Translations under genes and position numbers: made by a program
Shown: positions 30,142-41,595 of the stretch, one piece after another
Layout: each line of letters starts with the position of its first letter
Numbering within the stretch: the first letter of the stretch is position 1
Origin: Castellaniella sp.
GTDB taxonomy: Bacteria; Pseudomonadota; Gammaproteobacteria; Burkholderiales; Burkholderiaceae_B
Direction: 5' to 3'
DNA length: 64,000 nt
Assembly: GCF_004321985.1 (NCBI RefSeq)
Contig: NZ_SCQN01000005.1
Span: 1 to 64,000, forward strand
Notes under the pieces: generated by a model
Seen by the model: only the letters and a program-made list of their open reading frames with translations
Databases searched by the model: none
Told to the model about the DNA's origin: nothing

Positions 30142-31686
30142 GTGAAATACCGCGACCTCAGAGACTTCATCCAGCAGCTCGAAAGCCGGGGCGACCTCAA
30201 ACGCATCGCACACCCCGTGTCCACCCTGCTGGAAATGACGGAAATCAGCGACCGGGTCCTGCGGTCAGGTGGACCCGCCCTGCTGTTCGAGCATCCGATC
30301 CACAGCGGCGCGGCGAGCAGCACGCCCGTCCTCACGAACCTGTTCGGGACTCCCGACCGCGTGGCCTGGGGCATGGGCGCAGCCGATGTCAGCGCCCTGC
30401 GCGAGACCGGTGAGCTGCTCGCGTCCCTGCGCGAACCCGCGCCACCCCACGGCATGCGCGATGCGATCTCCAAGGTCGCCTTCCTGAAGTCGGCTCTTTG
30501 GGACATGAACCCTCGCACGATCCGCTCAGCGCCCTGCCAGGAAGTCGTGCTCGAAGCCGACGACGTGGATCTGTCTGCGCTGCCGCTTCAGAGCTGCTGG
30601 CCGGACGACGTGGGTCCATTGCTGACCTGGGGACTGGTGACCACACGCGGGCCTCACGCGCGGCGCCAGAACCTGGGCATCTACCGGCAACAGCTCATCG
30701 GCCGCAACAAGCTCATCATGCGCTGGCTCTCGCACCGAGGCGGCGCGCTGGATTTCCGTGATCATGCGCTCGCCCACCCCGGCGAGCCGTTTCCCATCGC
30801 CGTGGCGCTGGGAGCGGACCCCGCGACCACGCTCGCCGCCGTCACGCCAATTCCGGACAGCCTCTCCGAATACCAGTTTGCCGGACTGTTGCGCGGCTCG
30901 CGCACAGAACTGACGCAGACGCTGGGCAGCGATCTGCTGGTCCCGGCCACGGCCGAGTTCGTCCTGGAGGGTCACATCCTGCCGGCCGGACACCCGGCTG
31001 CGCGCGTACCCACCGTGCCGCAAGGTGCGCCAGAGCCGCCCGACACCGGTTACGAGATGGCGCTGGAGGGCCCCTACGGGGACCACACAGGGTATTACAA
31101 CGAGCAGGACTGGTTCCCCGTCTTTACGGTGCAACGCATCACCCACCGGCGCGATCCGATCTACCACAGCACGTACACTGGCAAGCCTCCAGACGAACCC
31201 GCCATCTTGGGTGTGGCTCTCAACGAAGTCTTCGTGCCGCTGCTGCGCCGGCAATTTCCTGAGATCACGGACTTCTACCTGCCCCCGGAGGGCTGCAGCT
31301 ACCGGCTGGCGGTGGTCTCGATGCGCAAGCAATACCCGGGGCACGCCAAGCGCATCCTGTTCGGCCTGTGGAGTGTGCTGCGCCAATTCATGTACACCAA
31401 ATTCATCATCGTGGTGGACGACGACATCGACATCCGTCGATGGACGGAAGTGGTCTGGGCAATGACCACTCGCATGGACCCCGTGCGGGACACAGTTCTG
31501 GTCGAAAACACGCCCATCGACTACCTGGATTTTGCATCGCCAGTCTCGGGGCTGGGCGGCAAGATGGGGCTGGACGCCACCAACAAGTGGCCGGGTGAAA
31601 CCCAACGCGAATGGGGACGGCCCATTCAGATGGATGCTGCCGTCAAGGCCCGGGTGGACGCCATGTGGGGAGAACTAGGTCTATAG
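30142..31686 (+). CDS. ubiD: 4-hydroxy-3-polyprenylbenzoate decarboxylase UbiD
   Basis: Prenylated-FMN-dependent decarboxylase of ubiquinone synthesis, which needs UbiX (not in the window) to make the cofactor. 514 residues. It opens [20 protein letters not shown] from a GTG at 30142. [20 protein letters not shown] near residue 180 and [19 protein letters not shown] near 312 (conserved E/D cofactor-metal region) follow, then [20 protein letters not shown] near 380 and [19 protein letters not shown] near 418. A strong hairpin follows its stop. Confidence 0.95.
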   Translation: MKYRDLRDFIQQLESRGDLKRIAHPVSTLLEMTEISDRVLRSGGPALLFEHPIHSGAASSTPVLTNLFGTPDRVAWGMGAADVSALRETGELLASLREPAPPHGMRDAISKVAFLKSALWDMNPRTIRSAPCQEVVLEADDVDLSALPLQSCWPDDVGPLLTWGLVTTRGPHARRQNLGIYRQQLIGRNKLIMRWLSHRGGALDFRDHALAHPGEPFPIAVALGADPATTLAAVTPIPDSLSEYQFAGLLRGSRTELTQTLGSDLLVPATAEFVLEGHILPAGHPAARVPTVPQGAPEPPDTGYEMALEGPYGDHTGYYNEQDWFPVFTVQRITHRRDPIYHSTYTGKPPDEPAILGVALNEVFVPLLRRQFPEITDFYLPPEGCSYRLAVVSMRKQYPGHAKRILFGLWSVLRQFMYTKFIIVVDDDIDIRRWTEVVWAMTTRMDPVRDTVLVENTPIDYLDFASPVSGLGGKMGLDATNKWPGETQREWGRPIQMDAAVKARVDAMWGELGL

Positions 31687-31716
31687 CGACCCGCCGGAAC
31701 CACCAGACGCCGACAC

Positions 31717-31745
31717 CCCGATCAGGGCTGATCGTCCTGATCGGG
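31717..31745 (+). terminator. Hairpin after ubiD (likely terminator)
   Basis: A perfect 10-bp stem CCCGATCAGG/CCTGATCGGG with a 9-base loop, followed on the plus strand by CTTTCT. It lies 30 bp past the ubiD stop. The T-tract is short, and the right arm overlaps the last codons of the convergent yqjK-like gene. Confidence 0.5.
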
Positions 31746-32087
31746 CTTTCTGGATCGATGCCGGCCCAGCCAGATCAGCCCACCCATCAGGGCCGCCTTC
31801 AGCAGCACAGGCCGCCGACGCGTCCCCGAAAACAGGGTGGACGCCAGGGACAGCAGAAGGGGAAACCGCCGCACGGCTTCGAGACTGTGCCCCAGCCACC
31901 CCAGACCCAACGCCCCCAGGCCATCGCGAGCCTGCGCCGCCAGTGCACGCGGCTGCAATTCCGCCACCAGCCGGCAGGCGCTGCGCTGAAGTTCCAGGCG
32001 CTGGTAGCTGGCGCGCAGGCGCAGCAGTTCGATGCGCACGCGGCGCTCCTGGGGCGACGAAACATGCGAAACCGCCCGGTCCGTCAT
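31722..32087 (-). CDS. YqjK-like small basic protein
   Basis: 121 residues, called mainly from context as the third gene after yqjD- and yqjE-like genes. It is Arg/Leu-rich; an amphipathic N-terminal region (RRVRIELLRLRASYQRLELQ) is followed by a hydrophobic segment near residues 85-105 (RRPVLLKAALMGGLIWLG) that could insert in the membrane. It overlaps the yqjE-like stop by ATGA. Function unknown. Family membership is weakly supported by sequence alone. Confidence 0.65.
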   Translation of the reverse strand: MTDRAVSHVSSPQERRVRIELLRLRASYQRLELQRSACRLVAELQPRALAAQARDGLGALGLGWLGHSLEAVRRFPLLLSLASTLFSGTRRRPVLLKAALMGGLIWLGRHRSRKPDQDDQP

Positions 32088-32536
32088 GGAGAGTCTCCAC
32101 CAGTCTGCGCCTGATCCTGCGATCCGCCCGACGACCCGGTTTGCGGACGATCCGACGCAGCCGTTGCCGCCCGGGCACCCAAGGCCTGGGCATCCGCCTT
32201 CAGCACATCGATCGTGACCTCAAAGGGTTCGGAATCGCGCTGGAATCGCGCCCACAGCCAAAGCAGGAGCAGCCCTCCGAGCACACCATAACCGAGCGCC
32301 AGGAGGCTTAGCGCGAGCGTGCGGTATTCCGCAGGCCATACGGAGAGGGCAAACGCCAGCGTTGCCACCAGCAGAGCCAGCATCAGCAGAAAGACAGCCA
32401 TGAGCAGTACGGCCAGACGCCACAGCAAGCGGTCACGCGCCTGCTGTGCCTCGAGGCCGAACAGCTCGAGCCGCGTGGCCACCAGGGTGGCCGCCTGCGA
32501 CGCCAGGTCCGCCAACGACCGGCCGAACGCCGCCAT
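32084..32536 (-). CDS. YqjE-like inner-membrane protein (phage holin superfamily III)
   Basis: 150 residues. A soluble amphipathic start (LADLASQAATLVATRLELFG) is followed by two membrane segments near residues 38-62 (LAVLLMAVFLLMLALLVATL) and 72-95 (LALSLLALGYGVLGGLLLLW), then a Pro/Ser/Gln-rich cytosolic tail. The two-helix hairpin with a preceding LELFGLE segment is the family pattern. It sits 5 bp after the yqjD-like gene. Members are envelope-associated, often under general stress control; the exact role is unknown. Confidence 0.8.
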   Translation of the reverse strand: MAAFGRSLADLASQAATLVATRLELFGLEAQQARDRLLWRLAVLLMAVFLLMLALLVATLAFALSVWPAEYRTLALSLLALGYGVLGGLLLLWLWARFQRDSEPFEVTIDVLKADAQALGARAATAASDRPQTGSSGGSQDQAQTGGDSP

Positions 32537-32541
32537 GCCTA

Positions 32542-32865
32542 TCAGCGCCGCGAAATCAGCGCGCCCAGGAGCAGGCCGGCTACCCCGGCGATCCCGACGG
32601 CCTTCCAGGGATTGGACTGCACATACTCATCCGTATCATGCGCAACCTTGCGCCCCTGCTCGATCAGATTTGCTTGCGTGTCGGCCAAGGCCTCGCGCCC
32701 TTGGTCCAGCGCCTGCAGCGCCCGGGCCCGGAGGTCGGCGGCCTTGTCGCCCGTCGTCTCCGCCGCCTCGCGCAGGAACTTCTCGGCCTCGTCCAGGCTG
32801 CTCTTGAGATCTTCGATCAGGGCGTCTCCAGCGGACTGGGTGGAAATGTTCTTACGAGTGGCCAT
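32542..32865 (-). CDS. YqjD/ElaB-type (DUF883) membrane-anchored protein
   Basis: 107 residues from the ATG at 32865, which has GGGAGA seven bases upstream. A long charged helix (LIEDLKSSLDEAEKFLREAA onward) is followed by VAHDTDEYVQSNPWKAVGIA and a C-terminal membrane segment GVAGLLLGALISRR, the family's tail-anchor with the NPWK motif. In E. coli these proteins bind ribosomes at the membrane in stationary phase. Lead gene of the yqjDEK-like trio. Confidence 0.9.
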   Translation of the reverse strand: MATRKNISTQSAGDALIEDLKSSLDEAEKFLREAAETTGDKAADLRARALQALDQGREALADTQANLIEQGRKVAHDTDEYVQSNPWKAVGIAGVAGLLLGALISRR

Positions 32866-32975
32866 GGGGTTCTCCCGTCGATGAGTCATGAACTCCATGC
32901 TAACTGAACGCGGTACGAATTTGAAGGCGGTATGAATCGTGCATCAAAAAATAACTGAAGTAGCCCGCCCGGGCG

Positions 32976-33614
32976 TCAGTCCGCCTTCTGGCGCGTCCCG
33001 AAGATCCGGTCGCCCGCGTCACCCAGGCCAGGGATGATGTAGCCATTCTCATTCAGATGATCGTCGATCGCAGCGGTATAAATGTGCACATCCGGGTGCG
33101 CCCGCTCGACCGCCGCGATCCCCTCGGGCGCGGCCACCAGCACCAGCGCCCGCACGTTGTGGCTGCCCGCTTGCTTGAGCATGTTGATCGCAGCGATCAT
33201 GGACCCGCCCGTCGCCAGCATGGGGTCGATGATAAGGGCGAGCCGCTGATCGAGCTGGCCGACCAGCTTTTCCAGGTACGGTTGCGCCTGCAGGGTTTGT
33301 TCGTTGCGCGAAATGCCGACGGCGCTGACCTTGGCGCCCGGGATCAGGCTGAGCACACCATCCAGCATCCCGATTCCGGCCCGCAGGATCGGTACCACCG
33401 TCACCTTCTTGCCGGCGAGCTTTTCCACATCCAGCTCGCCCGCCCAGCCGGTAATGCGGACAGGCTCCAGCGGAAGATCCTGGGTTGCCTCGTAAGTCAG
33501 CAGCGCGCCCACTTCCTGGGCCATTTCACGAAAGTTCTTGGTACTCAGGTCGGCGCGTCTCATCAGACCCAGCTTGTGGCGGATGAGCGGGTGGCGAATT
33601 TCGTGGATGGGCAT
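32976..33614 (-). CDS. upp: Uracil phosphoribosyltransferase
   Basis: Salvages uracil to UMP with PRPP. From the ATG at 33614 ([19 protein letters not shown]) it is 212 residues. [20 protein letters not shown] lies near residue 75. The PRPP loop [20 protein letters not shown] lies near 128-147, and [20 protein letters not shown] near 183-202 is the uracil-binding end. Together with the UraA-type permease elsewhere in the window it forms a uracil uptake/salvage route, though the two are not adjacent. Confidence 0.97.
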   Translation of the reverse strand: MPIHEIRHPLIRHKLGLMRRADLSTKNFREMAQEVGALLTYEATQDLPLEPVRITGWAGELDVEKLAGKKVTVVPILRAGIGMLDGVLSLIPGAKVSAVGISRNEQTLQAQPYLEKLVGQLDQRLALIIDPMLATGGSMIAAINMLKQAGSHNVRALVLVAAPEGIAAVERAHPDVHIYTAAIDDHLNENGYIIPGLGDAGDRIFGTRQKAD

Positions 33615-33748
33615 GGCAGCGGGATCTCGATCAAGGATGGCCGACAGTGTAACGCCCGGGCCAGGCCTGACGCGCCCAGGAAAACAACCGGGGCTGGCGC
33701 GGCCGCTGCGGCGGTCTCGATCAGCAGTGCCGCAGCAGCCAGCCAACG

Positions 33749-35173
33749 CTATTTGGAAGCCAGCCAGCGCACGATCGCATCATCGAAATTGCGCACTGCC
33801 CAAGAGCTGGGATCATTGACCAGGCTGACCAGAATGTAGCGTTTGCCGCTGGTCCCCCGCACGAACCCCGCCAGCGCGCGGGAATTGCGCAGCGTCCCTG
33901 TCTTCAGGTGTGCCTGACCGCGCGTGTCACCAGCGCGCAAACGTTTGCGTACCGTGCCGTCCACGCCCGAAATGGCCAGGGACGAAACGAATTCCGGCAT
34001 GAGCGGCGAGCGCCAGATATTGTCATACATCTGGGCCAGGCCGTGTGCGGTCACACGTCCTTGGCGCGAAAGCCCGGATCCATTCACCAGCACCCAGCCA
34101 GTGGTATCCACCCCCTGATTCTTCATGACCTCGAGGACGGCCTGAGCACTGCTGGACAAGGTCGCCCCTGTCCCTTTCAGCTCCGCCCCCAGCGTCAGGA
34201 AGGTCATGCGGGCCATGACGTTATTGCTGTTCTTGTTGATCTGGCGGATCACGTCGGACAGCCAGGGCGAATCGTGCCAGACCAGGGTCTTTGCGCTGGA
34301 AGGCGCCTTGCCCGACACGAAGCCGCGCGCAATGGTGCCACCCAGTTCCTGCCAGAGCAGGCGGAACAGGCCTTCGAAGTGATCGGCCTGAGAGCCAATC
34401 AACCGGTAGTAGCTGAATTCCCCGCAGGCGCCTGCGACCTTGCCGCCTATATGGACGACCGCCTGATGATTCTGCACCTGGATATTGGCCATCACCGCCG
34501 GAGAGCTGGTGCAACGCCCATCCAGCCACTGCAACTGGCCTTCGATACGCACATTGCGGGTGGGGGGGTCCACGATGGGAATCCACTGGCGCGTCTGCAC
34601 GTCGGGATAGAACAGGATACGGCTCGCGCCAAAACCTACCATCAAGGCGTCCGGACTGGCATTGTAGGGACTATCGGCAGCACCATCGAATTCGCCCGGA
34701 TCGATGGTCACATCGCCGAACCGGCTGCGATCCACCACCACTTCTGACAGATTCTTGACGCCGCGCAAGCGCAGTTGGCGCAACAAGTCCCAAAGATCGT
34801 CCGGCCTGAAGTAAGGGTCGCCACCACCCACCACATAGAGCGGCCCCTGCAACGTACCCTGGGCGTCGACCCGGGCGCCGGAATCGCTCGCGAGCCGGGT
34901 CCGCCAAGCGTAGTCCGGCCCCAGCGCCGAGAGCGCCGACCAGGTGGTGACGGTCTTCATGACGGAGGCCGGGTTGCGTGGTACCTCGGCATTGACGCGG
35001 GCAATGACCGGTCCGCCAGCTTCACGGATTTCGAGGGACAGCGAAGAATCCGGCAGCTTCGTCGCCTTCCAGGCCTTCTGCAATTCCGGTGGCAGCGCCT
35101 GCGCAGCCACCGCCAGTGAAGCCATGCCCAGCAAGGCCCCGGCCGCCCAGTGCGCGCAACGCCACAGCAGCAT
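33749..35173 (-). CDS. dacB: D-alanyl-D-alanine carboxypeptidase/endopeptidase (PBP4, DacB)
   Basis: Periplasmic peptidoglycan hydrolase of family S13. Catalytic Ser-Lys is in [12 protein letters not shown] near residue 70, the second motif Ser-x-Asn in [11 protein letters not shown], and the third as [11 protein letters not shown] near 435. From the ATG at 35173 the protein is 474 residues and starts with a signal peptide ([20 protein letters not shown], cleavage near AVAAQA). In-frame ATGs at 35251 and 35287 would prefix a long basic segment, so I prefer the shorter form. No strong ribosome-binding site settles it. Confidence 0.92.
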   Translation of the reverse strand: MLLWRCAHWAAGALLGMASLAVAAQALPPELQKAWKATKLPDSSLSLEIREAGGPVIARVNAEVPRNPASVMKTVTTWSALSALGPDYAWRTRLASDSGARVDAQGTLQGPLYVVGGGDPYFRPDDLWDLLRQLRLRGVKNLSEVVVDRSRFGDVTIDPGEFDGAADSPYNASPDALMVGFGASRILFYPDVQTRQWIPIVDPPTRNVRIEGQLQWLDGRCTSSPAVMANIQVQNHQAVVHIGGKVAGACGEFSYYRLIGSQADHFEGLFRLLWQELGGTIARGFVSGKAPSSAKTLVWHDSPWLSDVIRQINKNSNNVMARMTFLTLGAELKGTGATLSSSAQAVLEVMKNQGVDTTGWVLVNGSGLSRQGRVTAHGLAQMYDNIWRSPLMPEFVSSLAISGVDGTVRKRLRAGDTRGQAHLKTGTLRNSRALAGFVRGTSGKRYILVSLVNDPSSWAVRNFDDAIVRWLASK

Positions 35174-35390
35174 CGATCGGCCAGGCCGCAAGCGCCGCCC
35201 TTCGTTGAAATCCCGTCGGCGGATCGCCCGCCACCATCCTGCACCTTCCATACTGCCGCCCGACAAAAAAACACCAGCATAATCCAAAGCGGCACTTCCT
35301 CAGAAGTGCTCGGCAATCGCCGCGCTAAAATAGCCCGCTCAAACCGTCATCCGGCCCACTCGGGCCATCGAATCTCCCGTGCCCCAACCC

Positions 35391-37570
<2,180 letters not shown>

Positions 37571-37648
37571 CGCGCATTCGCCAATATCTCGCTACAATTA
37601 AAAGTTAACTTCCCACCATTTCATGATCGATTTTCTTCAGGAGCCTTC

Positions 37649-37993
37649 ATGTCCGTGCTCGACACCCTAACCCTGATGCCAGCCCAGGCGGCTGGTGGCG
37701 AACCCAATGCGCTGATGAGCATGCTGCCCATCATCCTCATGTTCGTCATCCTGTACTTCCTGATGATCCGCCCACAGATGAAGCGGCAGAAGGACCACAA
37801 GAAGATGGTGGAGACCCTGTCCAAAGGCGACGAGGTCATCCTGTCGGGCGGAATCCTCGGCAAGATCAGCAAGGTGAGCGACAACTACGTCACCCTGGAG
37901 ATCGCGCAGGCGGGCGACAAGCCCATCGAAACCATCGTGCAGCGCAGCGCGGTGACCTCCGTACTTCCCAAGGGCACCATCAAGTCGCTCTGA
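37649..37993 (+). CDS. yajC: Preprotein translocase accessory subunit YajC
   Basis: Small single-span inner-membrane protein associated with SecDF. 114 residues. One membrane segment near residues 25-45 (LPIILMFVILYFLMIRPQMK) is followed by the family motif RPQMKRQKDHKKMVETLSKG and GDEVILSGGILGKI. The start has CAGGAG nine bases upstream. It sits between tgt and secD, its usual location. Confidence 0.97.
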   Translation: MSVLDTLTLMPAQAAGGEPNALMSMLPIILMFVILYFLMIRPQMKRQKDHKKMVETLSKGDEVILSGGILGKISKVSDNYVTLEIAQAGDKPIETIVQRSAVTSVLPKGTIKSL

Positions 37994-38048
37994 TCCGGCG
38001 CGGGCGCCCCCAGGCGCCGCGCTCTCACTTGTCCGTCCCTGGTCGACC

Positions 38049-39926
38049 ATGAACCGCTATCCCATCTGGAAATACCTCATCGTCCTGGCTGCCCTGCTGA
38101 TTGGCGCGCTGTACGCGCTGCCCAATCTGTTTGGCGAATCTCCCGCCGTCCAGGTCGCGGGCGCCAAGGCGACCGTGAAGGTCGATCAGGACACGCTGGT
38201 ACGCGCCGAGCAGATCCTCAATCAGGCCCATATTCCATCTACCGCCAGTTCGATGGAAATGAACGGCCCGGTCGGCACCGTGCGGTTCCGCTTCGACTCC
38301 ACGGACACGCAGCTCAAGGCGAAAGACGAGCTGGAAAAGGCGCTGAACGCCGATCCGAAGAACCCTGACTACACGGTCGCGCTCAACCTCATGTCGGCCT
38401 CTCCCAATTGGCTGACTGCGCTGGGCGCCAATCCCATGTATCTGGGGCTGGACCTGCGCGGCGGGGTGCACTTCCTGCTTCAGGTCGATATGAACGGAGC
38501 CCTGACGGGCCGGTATGACTCCATGGCGGGCGAAGCACGCACCGCCTTGCGCGACGCGAAGGTCAAGTTCGACGACGTGGAGCGCAGCCAGATGTCGGTG
38601 CGCGCAACATTCGCCACCGAAGAGGCCCGCGGCGCGGCGACCGACGCACTGCGCCGTGCCATCCCCGAGCTGGTCTTTACGCCGGGCCGGGCGGGCGATC
38701 AGTGGCTGCTGGACGGCAAACTCAGCGATTCGGCCATCACACAGGTCGAAGGCAACGCACTGAAACAGAACATCCAGACCCTGCACAACCGCATCAATGA
38801 ACTGGGGGTGGCCGAGCCGGTGATCCAGCAACAAGGAGCGGACCGCATCGTGGTCGAGCTGCCCGGCGTGCAGGACATCGCAAAGGCCAAGGAAATCCTG
38901 GGCCGCACGGCGACGCTGGAAATTCATATGGTGGACGACTCGCCCGCCGCCATGGCCTCCCTGGCTCAGGGCAAGGTCCCGTTCGGCCTGGTCCAATACA
39001 AAGACACCAACGGCCAGCCCCTGCTGCTGCGCCGCCAAGTCATTCTGACGGGCGAAAACCTGCAGGATGCCCAGCCAGGACGCGATCAGCAGACGCAGGA
39101 ACCCACCGTCAACCTGACGTTGGACTCCAAGGGCGCGCGGATCTTTCGCGACGTCACACGCGACAACATTGGCAAGCGCATGGCCATCGTGCTGATTGAA
39201 AACGGCAAGGGCCAGGTCGTGACCGCTCCGGTGATCCGCTCCGAAATCCCCGGCGGCCATGTGCAAATTTCAGGCAGCATGACGGCCCAGGAAGCCGCCG
39301 ACGTTTCGCTGCTGCTGCGCGCCGGGGCGCTCGCCGCTCCGATGCACATCATCGAGGAACGGACCATCGGCCCCAGCCTGGGAGCCGCCAATATCAGACA
39401 GGGGTTTGAGTCGACGCTGTATGGCTTCATGGCCATCGCTGTCTTCATCATTCTCTACTATCACCTGTTCGGGGTGTTCTCCACGCTGGGCCTGTCGTTC
39501 AACGTGCTGCTGGTGGTTGCCATCCTCTCCATGCTGCAGGCCACGCTGACCCTGCCTGGCATCGCGGCCATGGCGCTGACCTTGGGCATGGCGATCGACG
39601 CCAACGTGCTGATCAATGAACGCATCCGTGAAGAGCTGCGGGAAGGCTACTCGCCGCAACAGGCCATCCACTTGGGATTTGAACGTGCCTGGGTGACGAT
39701 TTTCGATTCCAACCTGACCAGCTTGATCGTCGGGGTCGCCCTGCTCGCCTTTGGGACCGGGCCGGTGCGGGGCTTCGCCGTCGTCCACGTGATCGGCCTG
39801 CTGACCTCGATGTTCACCTCGGTCGTGGGCGTGCGTGCCCTGGCTAACCTGTACTACGGGCGCAAGCGCAAGCTCAAGGCGATCTCCATCGGTACGGTGT
39901 GGCACCCCAACAAGCAGCAGAATTGA
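38049..39926 (+). CDS. secD: Protein translocase subunit SecD
   Basis: Uses the proton gradient to help complete protein export with SecF. 625 residues. One N-terminal membrane segment (WKYLIVLAALLIGALYALPN) precedes a large periplasmic domain beginning LGLDLRGGVHFLLQVDMNG near residue 138. The C-terminal five-helix block includes GLSFNVLLVVAILSML, then ALTLGMAIDANVLINERIRE near 520, which carries the conserved functional Asp. It is 12 bp from secF. Confidence 0.98.
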   Translation: MNRYPIWKYLIVLAALLIGALYALPNLFGESPAVQVAGAKATVKVDQDTLVRAEQILNQAHIPSTASSMEMNGPVGTVRFRFDSTDTQLKAKDELEKALNADPKNPDYTVALNLMSASPNWLTALGANPMYLGLDLRGGVHFLLQVDMNGALTGRYDSMAGEARTALRDAKVKFDDVERSQMSVRATFATEEARGAATDALRRAIPELVFTPGRAGDQWLLDGKLSDSAITQVEGNALKQNIQTLHNRINELGVAEPVIQQQGADRIVVELPGVQDIAKAKEILGRTATLEIHMVDDSPAAMASLAQGKVPFGLVQYKDTNGQPLLLRRQVILTGENLQDAQPGRDQQTQEPTVNLTLDSKGARIFRDVTRDNIGKRMAIVLIENGKGQVVTAPVIRSEIPGGHVQISGSMTAQEAADVSLLLRAGALAAPMHIIEERTIGPSLGAANIRQGFESTLYGFMAIAVFIILYYHLFGVFSTLGLSFNVLLVVAILSMLQATLTLPGIAAMALTLGMAIDANVLINERIREELREGYSPQQAIHLGFERAWVTIFDSNLTSLIVGVALLAFGTGPVRGFAVVHVIGLLTSMFTSVVGVRALANLYYGRKRKLKAISIGTVWHPNKQQN

Positions 39927-39938
39927 GCAGGACGCATC

Positions 39939-40874
39939 ATGGAATTCTTCCGCATCCACAAGACCATCCCGTTCATGCGCCCGGCGCTGGTGCTGAACAT
40001 CATCAGTCTGATCACGTTCCTGCTGGCCGTATTCTTCATCGCCACACGCGGCTTTCAACTGTCAATCGAATTCACCGGCGGCACGGTGATGGAAATGCAC
40101 TACGAGCAGGCGGCGCCAGTCGACGACATCCGCTCCGCCGTGGACGCGCTGGGCTACAAGGACTTCCAGGTCCAGAACTTCGGCACATCCAAGGACGTGA
40201 TGATCCGTCTGCCGGTACGAGCCGGCCAAGACACGGCCGCTCAAAGCCAGACCGTCCTGAAGGAACTGCAGAAGGCGCATCCCCAGGTGAAGCTGCAGCG
40301 GGTGGAGTTCGTGGGCCCGCAGGTCGGACAGGAACTGCTGCACAACGCCCTGAAGGCGCTTGCGTTCTGCGTGATCGGCATTCTGCTCTATCTGGCCGTG
40401 CGATTCGAATGGAAGCTCGCCGCATCATGCGCCATCGCGAACCTGCACGACGTGGTGATCATCCTGGGATTCTTCTCCTTCTTCCAGTGGGAGTTCTCGC
40501 TGTCGGTGCTGGCGGGGGTACTGGCCGTGCTGGGCTACTCGGTGAATGAATCCGTGGTGGTGATGGACCGGATCCGTGAAAACTTCCGCAAGCAGCGCAA
40601 GGCGCCAGTGCGCGACATCATCGACGCGGCCATCACGCAGAACATTTCGCGGACGATCATCACCCACGGTTCGACCCAGATGATGGTGCTGTCGATGTTC
40701 TTCTTCGGCGGGCCGACGCTGCACAACTTTTCGCTGGCGCTGACGATCGGGATCTGGTTCGGGATCTACTCGTCGGTGTTCGTGGCGGCCGCGCTGTCGA
40801 TGTGGATGGGGATCAAACGGGAAGATCTGGTGAAGCACGTGAAGAAGGACGGGCCGGAAGTCGAGCTCGGCTGA
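39939..40874 (+). CDS. secF: Protein translocase subunit SecF
   Basis: Partner of SecD, 311 residues, six membrane segments. N-terminal MEFFRIHKTIPFMRPALVLN is followed by the periplasmic motif SIEFTGGTVMEMHYEQ. The C-terminal block has VLGYSVNESVVVMDRIRENF near residue 200 and SRTIITHGSTQMMVLSMFFF near 235. A GAGCAGGA ribosome-binding site precedes the ATG. It is the last gene of the queA-secF unit; the repeat-bearing gap follows. Confidence 0.98.
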   Translation: MEFFRIHKTIPFMRPALVLNIISLITFLLAVFFIATRGFQLSIEFTGGTVMEMHYEQAAPVDDIRSAVDALGYKDFQVQNFGTSKDVMIRLPVRAGQDTAAQSQTVLKELQKAHPQVKLQRVEFVGPQVGQELLHNALKALAFCVIGILLYLAVRFEWKLAASCAIANLHDVVIILGFFSFFQWEFSLSVLAGVLAVLGYSVNESVVVMDRIRENFRKQRKAPVRDIIDAAITQNISRTIITHGSTQMMVLSMFFFGGPTLHNFSLALTIGIWFGIYSSVFVAAALSMWMGIKREDLVKHVKKDGPEVELG

Positions 40875-40917
40875 TCGGCTTCATTCACTGGAGCACAGCT
40901 CTTTCTTATGTGAGATC

Positions 40918-41100
40918 GGGCCGGGGTACAAATGGGGATGCGCCCTACCCGGCGGTCTTCCCTTCGGTCAGACTTCCCGGTCCTTCCTCGTACAGCCGGG
41001 CGTTCACATCCGAGCAGGGTCGGATGTGAACGAATTCCCCGGCTTCCCTTCGGAAGCCACCGGCGCCTCCACGGTTGCATCCCCATTTGTACCCCGGCCC
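40918..41100 (-). repeat. Structured repeat element, copy A (~183 bp)
   Basis: Bounded by a perfect 24-bp inverted repeat (40918-40941 against 41077-41100). Inside, on the minus strand, is a core shared with copy B, including an identical 31-base run (41045-41075). A nested hairpin has a perfect 13-bp stem CGTTCACATCCGA/TCGGATGTGAACG (41001-41013 with 41020-41032) around a 6-base loop, extended by a 7-bp stem AGCCGGG/CCCGGCT (40994-41000 with 41038-41044). A GTCT/AGAC stem also lies in the core. Against copy B the paired positions change together. Family not recognised; it could be a structured RNA gene or a small mobile repeat. Reading frames across it look incidental. Confidence 0.8.
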
Positions 41101-41282
41101 TCTTCTTGTAGGGTGGGTCAGCAAAATCACTGTGGTATCGAGTCGGAAAGATCCCGCCCCCGCCCCTGCATCTGTCTATGCCTTGTTCCCCGGTGTTGGG
41201 TGCGAACTTATGCTTAGCTGTTAGCGCCACAGAACATCCTTTACCCTTGCCACCGCATCTTGGAAATCTCGAGGGACGCAGT
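41101..41282. other. Gene-free spacer between the two structured repeats
   Basis: About 182 bp with no credible coding frame. It includes GTAGGGTGGGTCAGC near 41108 and the AT-richer segment GCGAACTTATGCTTAGCTGT near 41202. I see no inverted-repeat boundary, tRNA or terminator here. With the flanks 40875-40917 and 41468-41595 it makes up the rest of the 721-bp secF-miaB gap. Confidence 0.5.
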
Positions 41283-41467
41283 GGGGTGGTGGATGGGGTG
41301 CCGGGTCGACCGTGGAGGCGCCGGTGGCTTCCGAAGGGAGTGCGGGGAATTCGTCGCCATCCGACCCTGCTCGGATGGCGACGCCCGCGCGGACGAGGAA
41401 GGACCGGAAAGTCCGACCGCAGGGAGGACCGCCGAGTAGGGAGAACCGGCAACCCATCCACCATCCC
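41283..41467 (+). repeat. Structured repeat element, copy B (~185 bp)
   Basis: Second copy, opposite orientation to copy A. The end arms 41283-41304 and 41446-41467 pair over 22 bases with one G-U and one mismatch, although their sequence differs from copy A's arms. The identical 31-base core run is at 41309-41339. The nested hairpin is CGTCGCCATCCGA/TCGGATGGCGACG (41352-41364 with 41371-41383) on GTGCGGG/CCCGCGC (41340-41346 with 41384-41390). The short stem GTCC/GGAC corresponds to GTCT/AGAC in copy A. Three pairs in the long stem, two in the lower stem and one in the short stem differ between copies yet keep Watson-Crick pairing. Confidence 0.8.
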
Positions 41468-41529
41468 GCGTCTCAAGAACTCAAACCCCGGCCCCTCAAC
41501 CGAAGATAGAGTCCTCCCAACGAACCCAG

Positions 41530-41535
41530 TACAAT
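41530..41535 (+). promoter_or_regulatory. Candidate -10 for the miaB operon
   Basis: TACAAT 61 bases before the miaB ATG, in the more AT-rich end of the gap after copy B. No good -35 is visible at the usual spacing. Confidence 0.3.
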
Positions 41536-41595
41536 AACCAGTTCCCATAAAGCCCACACCGCCCCCGGGATATAAACCCGTCACCGGCACTCCCC

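Noticed and set aside
41101-41282. Possible integron attC-like or transposon remnant around GCGAACTTATGCTTAGCTGT
   Set aside because: I could not find paired core sites, an integrase, or a terminal repeat. The resemblance is too short to claim.
41391-41420. RNase P-like similarity (GAGGAAGGACCGGAAAGTCC) inside copy B
   Set aside because: Only a short purine-rich stretch resembles rnpB. The element is about half the size of RNase P RNA and lacks its other conserved regions.
40766-41590. Open frame of 274 codons on the minus strand across the structured repeats and the end of secF
   Set aside because: It overlaps secF antisense, has an Arg/Gly/Pro-rich low-complexity product, and its repeated segments simply mirror the two structured elements, whose variation follows base pairing rather than codons.
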